Shown: piece by piece, positions 1 through 12,766 of the stretch
How the letters are laid out: each line of letters opens with the position of its first letter
Position numbering within the stretch: position 1 is the stretch's first letter
NCBI GenBank assembly: GCA_947561585.1
Contig: CANNZV010000842.1
Location: 124,001 to 188,000, forward strand
Direction: 5' to 3'
Origin: Caprella mutica
Taxonomy: Eukaryota; Arthropoda; Malacostraca; Amphipoda; Caprellidae
DNA: 64,000 nucleotides
The notes under the pieces: model-generated
The model's input: the letters and a program-made list of their open reading frames with translations, nothing else
What the model was told of the DNA's origin: nothing
Databases searched by the model: none
Translations under genes and position numbers: made by a program

Positions 1-379
1 CATATAAACTAATTTTCAAAAATGATATTTCCTTGTGCCAATGGAATTATTTCCACCAAACTAATTAACGCAAAGTTTAATGGATTTCAAATTAGGAGAA
101 ATTTAGAGAAGTCACAAAAATATTCATTATCGTTTTAATAATATTTCATGTAAGGCAGAATTCGCTATCGAGTTACAACTATAATAAACAGTTATATGTA
201 GTTTATTAGATTAATGTGAAGGCAAATGCATTAAATATATGAAGTGTATGAAACCACTAACCAATAGCGTGAGTGTCCCTTTAATAACCTGATCAATAAA
301 TGAACTCCTTGTTAACCTAACCAGTTTGTCCTTGGGACTACTTTCTACTTAACTGTTTAAACTGGTAAAATACTCTGGT

Positions 380-490
380 GAGACTAGGGAACAGTAACTA
401 GTGTAACACTGATGTCAGTAGAGATTACTAACTAGTGCAACACTGGTGACACAACGAGAGACTAGTGACTAGTGAACTAGTAACAAGAGA
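380..490. repeat. ACTAGTG-rich degenerate repeat upstream of copy A
   Basis: Short, imperfect reiterations of the palindromic core ACTAGT (for example AACTAGTGTAACACTG twice) lie 60-170 bp before the copy A start codon. They could be promoter-proximal 5' sequence or a decayed repeat. The remaining upstream sequence (1-380) shows nothing recognisable. Confidence 0.4.
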
Positions 491-546
491 ATATTTCTTT
501 GAAATTAAACTAGATACGAAAACTTGATTCCAATCGAATCTTAGCG

Positions 547-3500
547 ATGGAGAAATTAGTGAGGTCACGCCAGCTATTAGAGGAGTCTCTCCTCTCTTTG
601 GGAGGCGGAGGAGAACTCCTCACAGAAGATAGACAGAGAATTCTCTCTTTGGAGTCCATGGAGCTGCTCCAGCGACTCAGAGAGGGAGAGTTGTCCGCTG
701 TCAAAGTGATGGAGGCTTTTCAAGCTAAGGTGACCATTGGAAGTAGGGATTTTTAATAACAACTTTCATTTTATTGAGATAATTTTTAGGAAGAGAATTT
801 CTCAAAAGTTCAATCATTATTTAACACATGGGATAAAATCTTAACAAGGTTGAGAGTGGAAGAAACGGTCATTTTTCAAATCCAATTTGGCTTTAAACTA
901 TTCTATATCTTTCAAGTAACAATATTTCAAGTAACAATATTTCAAATAACAATATTTCAAGTAACAATATTTCAAGTAACAATATTTCAAGTAACAATAT
1001 TTCAAGTAACAATATTTCAAATAACAATATTTTAAGTAACAATATTTCAAGTAACAATATTTCAAGTAACAATATTTCGAGTAACAATATTTCAAGTAAC
1101 AATATTTCAAGTAACAATATTTCAAATAACAATATTTCAAGTAACAATATTTCAAGTAACAATATTTCAAATAACAATATTTCAAGTAACAATATTTCAA
1201 GTAACAATATTTCAAGTAACACTATTTCAAGTAACAATATTTCAAATAACAATATTTCAAGTAACAATATTTCAAGTAACAAGTAATGAATGCAATAGAG
1301 ATTAACGTTGGAGAATAAAATTGGCAACTTTAATATTAACTTCCCTTTTCTTTTCAGGCTATCTGTGAGAGTAAAAGAACAAACTGCGTAACGGAGTTCA
1401 TACTTGATGCCAAGGTAACAAATTTCAATAATTATACCTATTTGTTATTTGTAAAATACCTAGCTTATCATTTGAAAACATTCTCCAACATATTGTATTT
1501 GTATTTAAAATGGATTAAAATCTTCTATTTTAACGTATACCTTTAAAAATTTTGAGAATAGAGTTTCAAAAATGTGTAAAAATAATTTCAAGAGACACTG
1601 TTGATGTTTTCATGGAATACATTGAATTGTTTCAGCAAAATTCAGGCTTAAACGTTAATTTCAAAACTACATATTATAGTCAGAAACAGAGATCACATCA
1701 TAATTTTAAAATAATTTTAAAATTCGTGGCTCAATTGAGTCAATTAAATGAGTCAAAGAGATATCTTTTCTGGTGTTATTCCAGAAGTTTGCAGAGGATC
1801 TAGAAGCAAGAAGATCTTCCCTAGATCTCTCTTCAATGCCTCTGTTCGGAATCCCTCTGAGTGTGAAAGAAATGATTCATGTGGAAGGTACAGACAGTAC
1901 ACTTGGTCTTCAAAAGCTGGTTAACAAACCTAGTGAGGAAGAATCTGCTTTGGTTCAGTTATTCAGAACATTTGGCGCCATTCCTTTCGTCAAAACAAAC
2001 AATCCACAATCATGCATGAGGTGATTGAATTCGCTTTTCTGAATTTGTCCGAAAAAAAAGACACATAATAGGTAGTACAAAACCTAAAAGTAAACATTTA
2101 AAACTTCACGATTATAAAAACAGTTAGTCTAGTATCAAGTAAATAAAGAGTAGCTGATTATTTAGTAAAAATTGAACTAAATATTAACTTTGAAGATAAT
2201 GAATATTGATTATCTAAAACGCATATGTATCGAATTCTCAAAATTTTAAAAATATTTATTGATATCCGTTAGCTAAAATTGTATATTTTCCATAAGTTTT
2301 CCATAATTAAATCGTTATAGTACAGTTTCATTCCACTTTAATATATATCTATCTGTTGAATAAAAATTTATTTTAATTATTCTATCAGCCCAATTCCGTG
2401 TACAGCTGATTCAAAGGAGATAAATAAACTGTTGCAGTTGATATATTTATGAAATGTGTATTGCTCTTCATTTCAATCCATCTTTCTATATCTATTTTAT
2501 ATCTTACATTGAATTCATTAACATTAACAGAAGTACTTTTTTCAGTTTCAACTGCAGCAATCCTGTGTTCGGAGAGACCCTAAACCCGCACAATCTTGAG
2601 AGATCTTGCGGTGGCTCCTCAGGTAAAAAGATAGACGAAGATTTGGATACATACTTAAATATTCACGTGTCTAAGATATATTTCCAAACTATGTTACTTT
2701 AATTGTGTTATACAGAGAAAAAATAAAATAATACTAAATTTTTCAGAAAAGTTCATTTCAATCGAAAAAATGTGAAAAGTTATGTAAATTGTTGAATGAA
2801 CAAAAAGTTAAACTATATATATATACATAAAGAGCACAGTTGGTGACAATTAAATTAATTTAGGTGGTGAGGGAGCTCTTATTGGAGGAGGAGGTTCAGT
2901 GCTTGGACTTGGGACGGACATTGCTGGCAGTCTTAGAGTTCCTGCACATTTCTGCGGTATTGCAACCATCAGGCCTACAATACCTAGAATCTTATCAAAG
3001 GGGCTCGCAAGACCTTCCCCAAAACAAGTAGGAGGTGTGAACTCTTTTATATTCACAACATATTGTGATATATATCTCATTTTAAATGTTAATTTTATAT
3101 TAGTTAGCTACCAAAGTTTCATTCACATCAAATTTTTCAAGTATGTGGAACAATCGGAGTGATGGGTAAAGACGCAGCGATCGTTGTAGAAGCCTACAAA
3201 GCTCTTTTCAAAGAGGGAATGACTCATTTATCTACAAGTATTCCTCCTGTTGAATGGAGAGACCATTTGTTCGAGGGAACTGTGGAAAGACCATTGAAGA
3301 ACAAACTCAAAATTGGGTGGTACGTTGACTTGGGAATTTTCTCTCCAACCCCTGGAGTTGAAAGATCAGTGATGGAATCAGTCAGCATTCTGAAGGTTTG
3401 TGATTAAACGAAGTGATCAATGTAGTATAAACTGATATTTCTAGATCGTTAATATTGAATTTAAAAATGAATTAAGTATAGCTACACATTCTAATTCATA

Positions 3501-5000
3501 TATTTTGTCATGTTCAATTGCCAATTGGTTTGGTATATTAATAAATTTACTTCATCGCTCACGTTTCAACAGGAATTAGGTCATGATCTGGTACCATTCG
3601 CACCTCCCAATGTCGAAGAAGCTGTCAAACTCTACTACGATTTCCTTTTCGCCGACGGAGGAAAATTTGTGTCTGATTTACTGGAGGGAGAAATTGTTGA
3701 CAACAGCGTAGAATTCTACAAAGACACTGCCTGTGCTTCCAAAACAAATGCTGAAATTACAAAATCTGATTTGAAGAAGAAATATGGAGAGTATGTTTCT
3801 AACTTAACATGTGAGTTTGGTTTCGATAGGAAATAGGAAAATTTCTTTGGTTAATAAATGAATTTCTGAACTCTGCACTCCAATTGGCTCTAGGAAAATT
3901 CTGTCTAGGGACTTTCAGTTTCATTTTATAATGATTTTATTAAAGAACAATGATAGAAAAGTTGTTATTATTAATACTAAATTGTCTAGTGTATTTATTA
4001 AAAGTGGATGACATCATTAACCGTGTTGTAAAATGAGACTCTTCATTAGTAATTCCCCCCCCCCCCCCGAATTAATATTGCCAATTAATTAAACAATCAT
4101 AAGTGTGCGGAACAACAAACTAGCAGTTACAATAAACTACATAGCTGCCCTCTACCCCAGGTAGCAATGTATTAAGTCAACAATGGAACAAATTTTGCAA
4201 TATTGGGACAACATTGGCCCGAGAATCATTGCTACCTGGGATGTTGAGAGTTTCAAAATAATAAGCATTTAATTCCTAAACCGTTAGTTCAGAGTCCGAA
4301 TTTTCCAGACCAAAATTTTCGAGACCGAAACTTCTGGCCACCATTTCGCTTTACCAAGGTTTTCATTTTCAGCTCCTATTGGCACCGTGGACAAACTATG
4401 GAGCAGACAGATGGACAAAATTATTTACCTAAGTAAATTTGAAGAAGCCTGGAAAGAAGCTGGTTTGGATCTGATTGTTTGTCCAGTTTGGCCAGTTCCT
4501 GCAGTACCAAAAGGATTCGACTCCAGTTTATTTGGTAGGATAATTAAAATATACGTACAGGCATTGTTTAAATATATTCTTGGATGAACTCTTTTATCAC
4601 GTCCATGTACCAAATCGTAATCTATTTCCGTCACAGCAATTTCTGTATACACGAAATTGTACAATCTGCTGGACTACCCAAGTGGAGTGGTTCCAGTGAC
4701 CAGAGAAACTGAAGAGGATCAGAGAGCTCTGGAAGACTACAACACCATGGACTGTCGTCTGCACAAACTCATCAAAGAAGTGAGTATTGGATTAGATTCT
4801 AGCTGTAGATTACATCTTTGTAAAGCCCACTAGTTACGAGAATAGTTAAGAATTATCTAACTAAAGATATTCTTTTCCAGTACACCAAAGGTGCCACCGG
4901 ACTTCCTATTGGAGTTCAGTTCGTAGCTCTTCCTTTCTGTGAAGAAATTATCTGCAGAATCATGCTGGAGTTCTCCAAGGCAGTCAATTTCAAACTTTGA
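547..5000 (+). CDS. FAAH: FAAH-like amidase, copy A (10 exons, 546 aa)
   Basis: Amidase-signature serine hydrolase of the fatty-acid-amide-hydrolase branch; the family hydrolyses fatty-acid amides such as anandamide and oleamide at membranes. Exons: 547-729, 1358-1414, 1785-2020, 2546-2622, 2864-3034, 3142-3395, 3573-3810, 4373-4534, 4637-4779, 4881-5000 (TGA). All introns are GT-AG and the frame closes exactly. The motif TNCVT lies near residue 70, LFGIPLSVKE holds catalytic Lys108, CGGSSGGEGALIGGGGS holds cis-Ser183, and GLGTDIAGSLR holds nucleophile Ser207. The spacings of 75 and 24 residues equal those of mammalian FAAH (142/217/241). The C-terminus has LPIGVQFVALP, usual for the family. 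At 546 residues it lacks the N-terminal membrane helix of vertebrate FAAH. Exon 7 (about residues 327-405) has diverged from copies B and C. The start is the first ATG that leads into the conserved N-terminal helix. Intron 1 holds a 15-bp minisatellite. The substrate is not shown by the sequence. Confidence 0.92.
911..1286. repeat. 15-bp minisatellite in intron 1 of copy A
   Basis: About 25 copies of AACAATATTTCAAGT with few changes (AAGT/AAAT). The array fills well over half of the 628-bp intron. The period is a multiple of 3, so open frames appear on both strands; they are not coding. Confidence 0.95.
4155..4243. mobile_element. Short inverted-repeat element in intron 7 of copy A
   Basis: The left end CCAGGTAGCAATG and right end CATTGCTACCTGGG are inverted, with an 89-bp body containing the related words CAATATTGGGACAACATTGG. 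The ends resemble a MITE type with GGTAGCAAT termini that is known from invertebrates; the exact family is not settled. A run of about 14 C residues (about 4056-4069) precedes it. Confidence 0.5.
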
Positions 5001-5061
5001 GATTTTGATTATTTGGAAAGTTGTTATGAACATTTATACATTGATATTTCTTGAACACAAG

Positions 5062-5195
5062 TTGCTAACTCAAAGATTATTATGAGGTTATTTAAACTCC
5101 ACCTTTCTCCTGATGATGAATAGAAATCTTTCTATTCGAAAGCTTGAAACCTGATAAAACCTTCAACGTTGAGTTTAAATAACCTCATAATAATA
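5062..5195. repeat. Hairpin with 24-bp arms after copy A
   Basis: ATTATTATGAGGTTATTTAA... at the left pairs perfectly with its complement near 5170-5193. The loop contains TTCGAAAGCTTGAAACC and TTCAACGTTGA, words that recur in the palindrome at 33.26-33.40 kb and, in decayed form, near 6.14 kb. This looks like a small foldback element in the 3' flank. Confidence 0.6.
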
Positions 5196-5627
5196 TGGAT
5201 TTCCCGTTGAGTTTGAATCTTTTCCATCAAATAACTCAAAGATACATTTGGATGAATTTAGGATTCTGCAATGAACGATCTAGTTCAAAAACATATTTCT
5301 TCATTTTAAAGAATCTATATGTCATTTTCGAAGATATATTGCCATGGAATCGTAATGTTTTATTCATACTTATGTGGAAACATATTAATACTGATGAAAT
5401 TTAATTAAAAAAATATTTCATTACATTCATTTTAATTCTCTATACACACATTTCTAATTTAAAGAAATTTTAATATTACTTTATTATCCAATTGATTTCG
5501 AAAACTTTCATTCCATTTTGATTTTTGCTCACTGTTTACATTATTCTTTGTACTAAATTCATTGCTTCCTTTGTATTTTAATTATCAATCTAATGATAAT
5601 TTATAATTTGAAACGTTTAAAGTGCAA

Positions 5628-5633
5628 AATAAA
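5628..5633 (+). terminator. Candidate polyadenylation signal for copy A
   Basis: A canonical AATAAA lies about 630 bp after the stop codon and is followed by a GT-containing stretch (TTCTTGTCACTGTATGTG). Another AATAAA is present near 5919. Which is used cannot be told from sequence. Confidence 0.35.
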
Positions 5634-6405
5634 GTTCTTGTCACTGTATGTGCTATTGGTCTATATATAGTTAATTAGATTATTAATGTATACCGTCTGT
5701 CTTAGAATTAAATTTCACTGAATATTGTTTAACTGCAGTTAATTGTTAATTTACGTTACATTTAAGAGTTAAATAAGCGTCCTATGAATATAAAATATAG
5801 CTCTATTACATTCCTATTTATAAATCTGAAATATATAATGTTAAAATCTGAAAATTAATGGTAACAGTTAATATCATAGATATGTGTATTGTGTATGATT
5901 CGTTTTTTATTCTTATTTAATAAATTTTAGAATGATTTACTGAATTATTTTTTATTGGAGATACAGTATAATTACTCAGAAGATGGAAAGATATTGGAGC
6001 TATGAAAATAATTGTTGTAGATGAAAGGAACGAGAGGCTGTTGGAGAGATTCTTGCTGAACGGAATTTCCATATTTTCAAAAGGAAAACAATATTCTCAA
6101 ATATGAATGTTTTTTCTTAACAATCGAGCATTCGAATAAAGATAATTCTCTATTCAAAAGGTCGATTCCTAAGAAAAAGTACTCAACGTTGATAAACGAG
6201 AGCATACCAGTTTGACCTCCATAATAGAGTTGAAATCCTGTTTGATCTCATAAACTCATAATCTTATAACACAATTCGGTGCATTTCAAATCTCATAGAT
6301 GGATAGTATTTCAGTTCTTCTATTTGTTCCTAAATTAAAAGTAATGATTATAAACTAATCGTTGCAAGCTTACAAGTAATTATTGTTAGTAATGACTATA
6401 TGATT

Positions 6406-6546
6406 GAGACAATATGCTTTTAAGATCATTGATCCAAAAACATTATAGACGGAGTGAATTAAAACAGTACTGAAATCGTTCTAAGCCAGCGGTAAATTCA
6501 TGATATTCTTAAGATACATGATTTAAAGCATATTGTCACAACCCTA
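6406..6546. mobile_element. Truncated MITE, TAGGGTTGTGACAATATG ends
   Basis: The right end CATATTGTCACAACCCTA matches the right end of the full element at 19381-19556, and the left end AGACAATATGC is a shortened version. The terminal motif is reminiscent of hAT-type MITEs. No flanking duplication is visible. Confidence 0.5.
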
Positions 6547-7933
6547 GTAATGAAACTACAGAGGTTAAGATAGTAGCAAAAAATACGTTACCATAGTAAC
6601 CGCGTCTGCTGTAGTATCTGCACTTTGTTTCAAGTTTCTTATCTCCGAAAGCTTTTACCGCATCACCTTTTGTCTCCTAATTAAATCCTGGAACACGAAG
6701 AGGAAGCAATCAATTTAGATCTTTTTGTCTTACAAGTTTAGTAGAAATTGCTGCACTGACCATGTTTTTCTTATCTAGCTTACGTTGTCAAGAAAATAAT
6801 TTCCTTTCACCAAGATAAAATTTTTGGTGCCTTTTTATTCAGATAACTAACGAAAAATTGTTTTTTCTGAATGTAAATAAATATAACAATCTAAGATTAG
6901 CTAGGAAGGCCCAGTCTTCTGTATCTTCTACGTTCCTACCATAACATTCTGTGTCTGTATTAACCATGATGTTTTCACATTTCAGAGCTCATACTCTAGC
7001 CAGTCATTCTGTTGGTAGGTAGACAACACTATACTGTTACTATGAGCGCACCTACCGGTTTTTAACAACAACAACAACACTGCGCAATATCTAGCAACTT
7101 AAAACCTGATCACAACAAAGTAACTACTTATAATAGAGTTAGTCTGTTGAAGTGACGTCATTATTTACTCATCTGAACTGCACTCTTCAAACAAATTAAG
7201 AGGTTACAAACTGCATAAATCCATTTCTTATATCAACATTAACTATTAGTTAGTTTAGATTTAATCACTTTAACCTTAATTCATATTGTAAAGCAGTGTC
7301 TAAACGAGTAAAAGAAGTCGTCACAAACACAGATTATCTCGATTGACTATTACTCTGTCTGTGGAGTTCACTGTAGCGCTGATAAAGTAGTTTGACTTCT
7401 ACCGTCAGTGTGTGTTGATGTGCAACCTCCTGTGTGGTACTCATAGAATGTTTCGATTTGTTACCTACATCCTAACATGTTTTACATTCACTATTGTCAT
7501 TGCGTTATAAAATTTTAAAGAAAGGGCATTGGATTGTTTAAATAGTTAATGACATTTCTGGAGTTTTATGTATTATAAATCAAGTTATTAAAATACAATT
7601 CAGGTGTGAATCTTAGCAAATTAATTATTCAAAATGTCGACAGCTCAAAATCAATATCCTAAATAAATAATTTATAATTATATCAATTCAAAATTATAAT
7701 AAAATTAACGAATATCACACAGAAAGTTAGATTATAATGTATCTATTTGTTACTAGGAGAACCAAGCGGTGATAGAACACCTGATAACGATTACAGTACT
7801 CAAAAAGTGGTGTTTACTTGATAGGTACAATAACCAATTTCCGATTACTGTGAGTGTTCGAGTAATGCAATGTTACCTCAAGTTGTCTACAGATATTATA
7901 GATAACAGTTTACTTTGATAGTTCGATAGGAAG

Positions 7934-10900
7934 ATGTCGCATGAAGTGTACCAGAGATTTGTCTCGTCTCGAGATGCTTTAGAAAGTTCTCTTATCACTT
8001 CTGGGAAGGAAGGCAAAGCCCTCTCCCAAACCAGAGAAAAGATTGTGAGTCTGAAGCCTCTGGAGCTGTTAGAACAGTTGAAGAGGGGCTCAGTCACCGT
8101 GGTGCAGACCTTGGAGGCATTTCAGGCAAAGGTAACTAATACTATTATAAAACGTTGGCTTTTAAATATATTTTATAAGATCTAATTCGGATTTTCGTCA
8201 ATTGATCCCCGGTGAAATGATCCACTGTCATTTCATTCCCGTACCATTCGACTCCCTCTCAAGTGATAAAATGGTACAGAGATCAAATGAACGGGGATCA
8301 ATTGACCGGCCGGGGATCAATTGAAAGATTTATGTCTTTCACATAAATTCTATTACATTTACAAAAATTATAAACATTAATCTATGATATAAATCTAAGA
8401 AGTTTAATAAATTTTCTATCGAGTGGACCATTAAATATATCATTCTGATGGAGTTATTTCTCAGTTATTTTCATTCACTAATCTGTTCATTTTTACAGGC
8501 TATCGAGCAGTCGAAGAAGACAAACTGCGTCACTCTCTTCTTGACTACTTCAAAGGTAACGGAATAATATAAAATAACAAAACAAATTCTAATTTTAACA
8601 ATTTTGTATACAGAAGTATTCTACATAAGCTCTCACTAAAGAGATGTGGTATAATTACTACTCAATGTAATAATTTCTTTCATAAATGCAAAATCGGGTT
8701 CCCATTCAAGACTTTTTTGTGCATATCATTACTCCTACTATTCTAATTTATAAGAAGATATTAGCAAAATAAAGAATTACCCCATATAAACTCTACTAAA
8801 ATGATTCACTTTATCAATAAGTTGTGGGTCTTGCAAACAGTAGTATAGCGTAAATATCTATCATTATAATTTTGGAGCACCAACAGTTGTGCCCAAGACA
8901 ATTGAGCCCTGATAATTGAGCCCACCGACAATATATAGCCCAAGACCATTGAGCCTAAGACAATAAAATTCAAGACAATAGAATCCTAGGCAATTGAGCC
9001 CAGTACTATTGGCCCCTAAGACAATTGAGTCCATGGCAATTGGGGCTCAATACAATTAAGCCAAGGGCAATTGGGCTCTAAGACAATTGAGCCCAGAGCA
9101 ATTGAGCCCATAAAAAAATTGGACAACAGACACTATAAAGAGGTGTTATTTTGTTAATATATACACTAGCTACGGTCTTCAATTAAGCAATTAAGTTACA
9201 TTAAAAAAGATCAAAATTCCTAAATTCGTCTTCTATAAATTCTGTAATTGTCAATTTAGAACTCGTACTTCGTTTTGGTACAAGAGTCTCTCAATGTGCT
9301 TCTTTTGTATCAAACAAGTACAGGCATTGGCTGAGAAGTTGGATGCCGAGAGAAGCTCTACCAATTTCCAGGAGAAACCTTTATTTGGTCTTCCAATGAG
9401 TATCAAAGAGAACATCTTCGTCAAAGGTACCGACTCTACCATCGGACTTGAAAAGCTAGTGGGTAAACCTGCTGAGAAAGATGCTAATCTGGTGGACATC
9501 TTCAAGAAACTCGGAGCTGTGCCTTTTGTTAAAACTAACGTCCCTCAATTGTGCATGAGGTATATTTTACAATCAATTCATTATTCTCGTATAAATTTAT
9601 TATTAGTTTTGTTTTAAAAGTATTTAACCTAATTTCAGTTATTCATGTGGAAATCCGATTTACGGAGATACAACTAATCCTCATTCTACAGACCGTGGAC
9701 CTGGAGGATCTTCGGGTATTTAATGTATAATTCAGTCACATTTCACTTATGATGTAAATTGAATACGTACTTAAAACAATCATTTTCTTTCTTTTTTTCT
9801 ATCAACTACTTGTTGCTATCTTCTTTTATATTTCTAAAAAAAGAGGCCTAATGTTTACAATCGTGTTCTTTTCAGGAGGAGAGGGAGCTCTTATTGGTGG
9901 TGGAGGATCTCTTCTTGGTCTAGGAGCTGACATAGGAGGGAGTGTCCGAATTCCTGCAAATTCTTGCGGTATTTACTCTATAAGACCGACTGCTCGTAGG
10001 ATTCCTAACGGTGGTACAGCTGATGATATCCCAGGACTTTTTGGGGGTAAGGAAAATATTCTTAGTGTTCATTCTTTTTTAACAGATATATTGCTTCTTG
10101 AAAGTCCTTTGTATATTATTCCTGAGATGCTAAAGTGGCTTATCACACAACCTTTAAAAGATTCCATCCAAACTTACAGTGTATAACACTCTTGGTATCA
10201 TGGGCATCAGTGGAGAAATAGTTGCCTTGGCAACTAAAGCTCTGATGTCCCAAGATCTCTTGGAGTACAACGCTGATTTGCCTCCAATTCCATGGAGAGA
10301 AAACATAGAGAGACCATTGAAGAAACTCCTGAGGATTGGATGGTACGATTCCTTGGACATTATTCCATCGACTCCTGGAGTGAGAAGAGCTGTCGCCGAG
10401 TCTCTGGAAACTGTCAAGGTATAATTTATTATTGTACACCCAATCAATTTTACTTTAAAGAAGCGTTTTAATATACTCAGTTGTTCTAGATGTGAAAAGC
10501 GCATTTTGAGCTCGTACTATTTCTATAGTATTATTGATATTGTTTGCATATTCGAATAAATTGAAAGTGTCTTTCCATACCATAGTAGACAATACCTAAA
10601 GAAGATAATCTGGTATTGCTATATGTAATGGCTTTCAATTTAGCCCCCATGTTATACTGTATTTATTGATAAGTCAAAAAATGGAATGTGAAATCAACGC
10701 ATTTCAGTTACAATAAAATAAGTGCACAATAAGTAATTGGCTGTGTTTGAAGCTATAGCCACTCTCATATAAGTCAATTTGAATCCCCCTTTTATATTTC
10801 AGAGTCTTGGCCATGAAGTCGTAGCAATGAGACCTCCAAATGGCTTACAAGCTTTTCAACTTTGGAATGACTTTGCTTTTCTCGATCGTGGAGCTGGTTT

Positions 10901-12766
10901 GAAGATAGTTCTGGAGGGCGAGAAAGAGCATGAGTGCTGCTTCTTCTCTAAGGTACTGACGAGTGTTCCAGCAGAGCTTAGAGAATTGGCTAAACCCTTC
11001 ATCAAACATCAGCACGGGGACATCGTTGCAGATATTACTTGTGAGTAAATTGAAACCTTTTCAACCGAGTTAGGGACAGTAATCCAATACTGACACAGCT
11101 ACCTAACTTCTAACACTTTAAATTATTATTTTTGAACGAATAGTTACAAATATTTGAAGTAATCTATTTTTTCAATATTAAGTTGAAATTAACCTAACTC
11201 TAGATATCAGTAGAGAATTAGATATTTTTGACAAAAAAAAATGTCTTACATTTATAAATTCGTATCCAATCAGTTTTCAATTTACCATTAAGACGATATG
11301 ATAGATTTGGGACTAATTTATATATTAAACATAATTTATTATTTTACAGGCACCATTGAAAAACCTGGTGATATTTGGAAGAAACAGATCGAGAGATCTG
11401 AATATCTTCAAAATTTCATTTCATCTTGGAGAAATCAGAACTTGGATTTGATGATTTGTCCCGTTTCTCCAATGCCCGCACCACCAGTGGGATTTGATGA
11501 GAATATGATTAGTATGTAATAGAAATAAAATATGGATTTTTCTACCTCAGTCAGATCGTTTGAGTTGATGAGTAAAATATGATGACGGACCTAAACAAAT
11601 TACTTTGATTAACAATATTATGTTTATTCTATATAATGAGCAATGTATTCCACTTCCAGTCACTGCAATCTACACGATGATTTACAATCTGCTTGACTTC
11701 CCTTGCTGTGCTGTGCCCGTAACCAAAGAATCACCTGAAGACCAGAAGCTGCTCCGAGAGTACCCAGAAGACAGCAAGGTTCTGAGGCTCATCAAAGAGG
11801 TGAGGATAAAAAATATGCAATGTCAATAGTCACGGAGAAATAATTACAAGAATCTTAAGAACTATTTCCATAAAGGCCCGTACACACGTAGGGTTTTTTA
11901 AGTCTTTCCACCAGACTTTTTACTAAGCTCCTCCTACTTTTTCCACGAGAATATAAGAAAAAACGATGTAAATCATATAATATTTTTTTATTTTAGTTGG
12001 TATCCATGATACCTGCAGGTATTATGGATAACAAATAAAATAAAAAATAATGACATTGTTTTTTTTATATTCTCGTGGAAAAAGTAGGAGGAGCTTAGCA
12101 AAAAGTCTGGTGGAAAGACTTAAAAAACCCTACGTGTGTACGGCCCTTAGGAAAAAGTTATGGTGGGGTCATTGAAGATTGAAAAGAGTCCCATTTTAAT
12201 TTTCGATGGTCCAACCACAACTTGTTCTCTGGGTAATGGAGGCAACACGATTTGCCGTAATTTCTATTGTAACGTCGGACAATCTTTTTCTCCATACGGA
12301 CTCTCCATACGAAAAGAATGTTCCGATCGAATATTACAGTAGTAAATGTCTGTTCACGTTCTGCTGACTCAGTTAGTTTCAATCCTAATGACTCTCTAGC
12401 TGATAAAATTAATGAACACAAATTTATATGTAACCTGGTATATTATTTTCCGTTTGTCTGATAATCTGTCGTAATTTAACATGCTTTGCAGATAGCATAA
12501 TAATTATATTTATACAGGGTGGCGGAAAAGTAACTTTACACTGTTAAATGTTTATTGCAATAAAACAAATTTTACTACAAATATCAAATAGATAAGAATT
12601 TATGGACAAAATATCTAAGTTTTTTTACAACATGTATGAAAATATTTTTTCCTTCCAGTACACCAAAGGTAGCGTTGGTCTACCGAATGGAGTTCAGTTC
12701 GTTGCTCTTCCTTACCAAGAAGAACTCCTGTGCAGGATAATGAGGGAATATTCCTCTAAACACTAA
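7934..12766 (+). CDS. FAAH: FAAH-like amidase, copy B (10 exons, 541 aa)
   Basis: Tandem paralogue of copy A, same strand, 2.9 kb downstream. Exons: 7934-8131, 8499-8555, 9324-9559, 9639-9715, 9876-10046, 10180-10418, 10803-11040, 11350-11511, 11660-11799, 12659-12766 (TAA). All introns are GT-AG; exons 2-5, 7 and 8 match copy A in length and every intron has the same phase. Triad residues: Lys113 in LFGLPMSIKE, cis-Ser188 in GPGGSSGGEGALIGGGGS, nucleophile Ser212 in GLGADIGGSVR (Ala replaces the usual Thr). Exon 6 is 15 nt shorter than in A. The protein ends in CRIMREYSSKH, and this last stretch with its stop codon is the first unit of a 42-bp tandem array running into the 3' flank. Intron 9 carries a 274-bp MITE. 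There is no N-terminal membrane helix. It is probably an active hydrolase; its substrate is unknown. Confidence 0.92.
8170..8335. repeat. Degenerate GGGGATCAATTGA repeat in intron 1 of copy B
   Basis: Several direct and inverted copies of the word GGGGATCAATTGA and relatives (GATCAAATGA, TCATTTCATTCCC), so the segment can fold on itself. Related words recur at 57.14-57.21 kb. Confidence 0.55.
8889..9112. repeat. Degenerate 14-bp repeat in intron 2 of copy B
   Basis: About 14-15 imperfect copies of AGACAATTGAGCCC, with CAATTG palindromes in most units, lie just before exon 3. Divergence between units is high, which suggests an old array. Confidence 0.75.
11874..12147. mobile_element. PIF/Harbinger-like MITE in intron 9 of copy B
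   Basis: A 274-bp foldback element with inverted arms of about 100 bp. The termini are AGGCCCGTACACACG and its complement. The flanks are TAA (11871-11873) and TAG (12148-12150), close to a 3-bp TAA duplication. The centre contains the palindrome built on GGTATCCATGATACCTGCAG. No transposase. It shares ends with the element at 18110-18628. Confidence 0.8.

Larger units (their letters stand above)
5196..7933. other. Intergenic region between copies A and B
   Basis: AT-rich sequence with no gene that I can support. It holds a decayed copy of the 5-kb hairpin words near 6.14 kb, a truncated hAT-like MITE (6406-6546) and a short CAA run near 7064-7078. The 5' flank and promoter of copy B must lie at its right end, but no TATA box or initiator stands out. 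Confidence 0.5.

Noticed and set aside
893..1327. 144-codon Leu/Ile-rich minus-strand frame resembling a leucine-rich protein
   Set aside because: It is the 15-bp minisatellite in intron 1 of FAAH-A.
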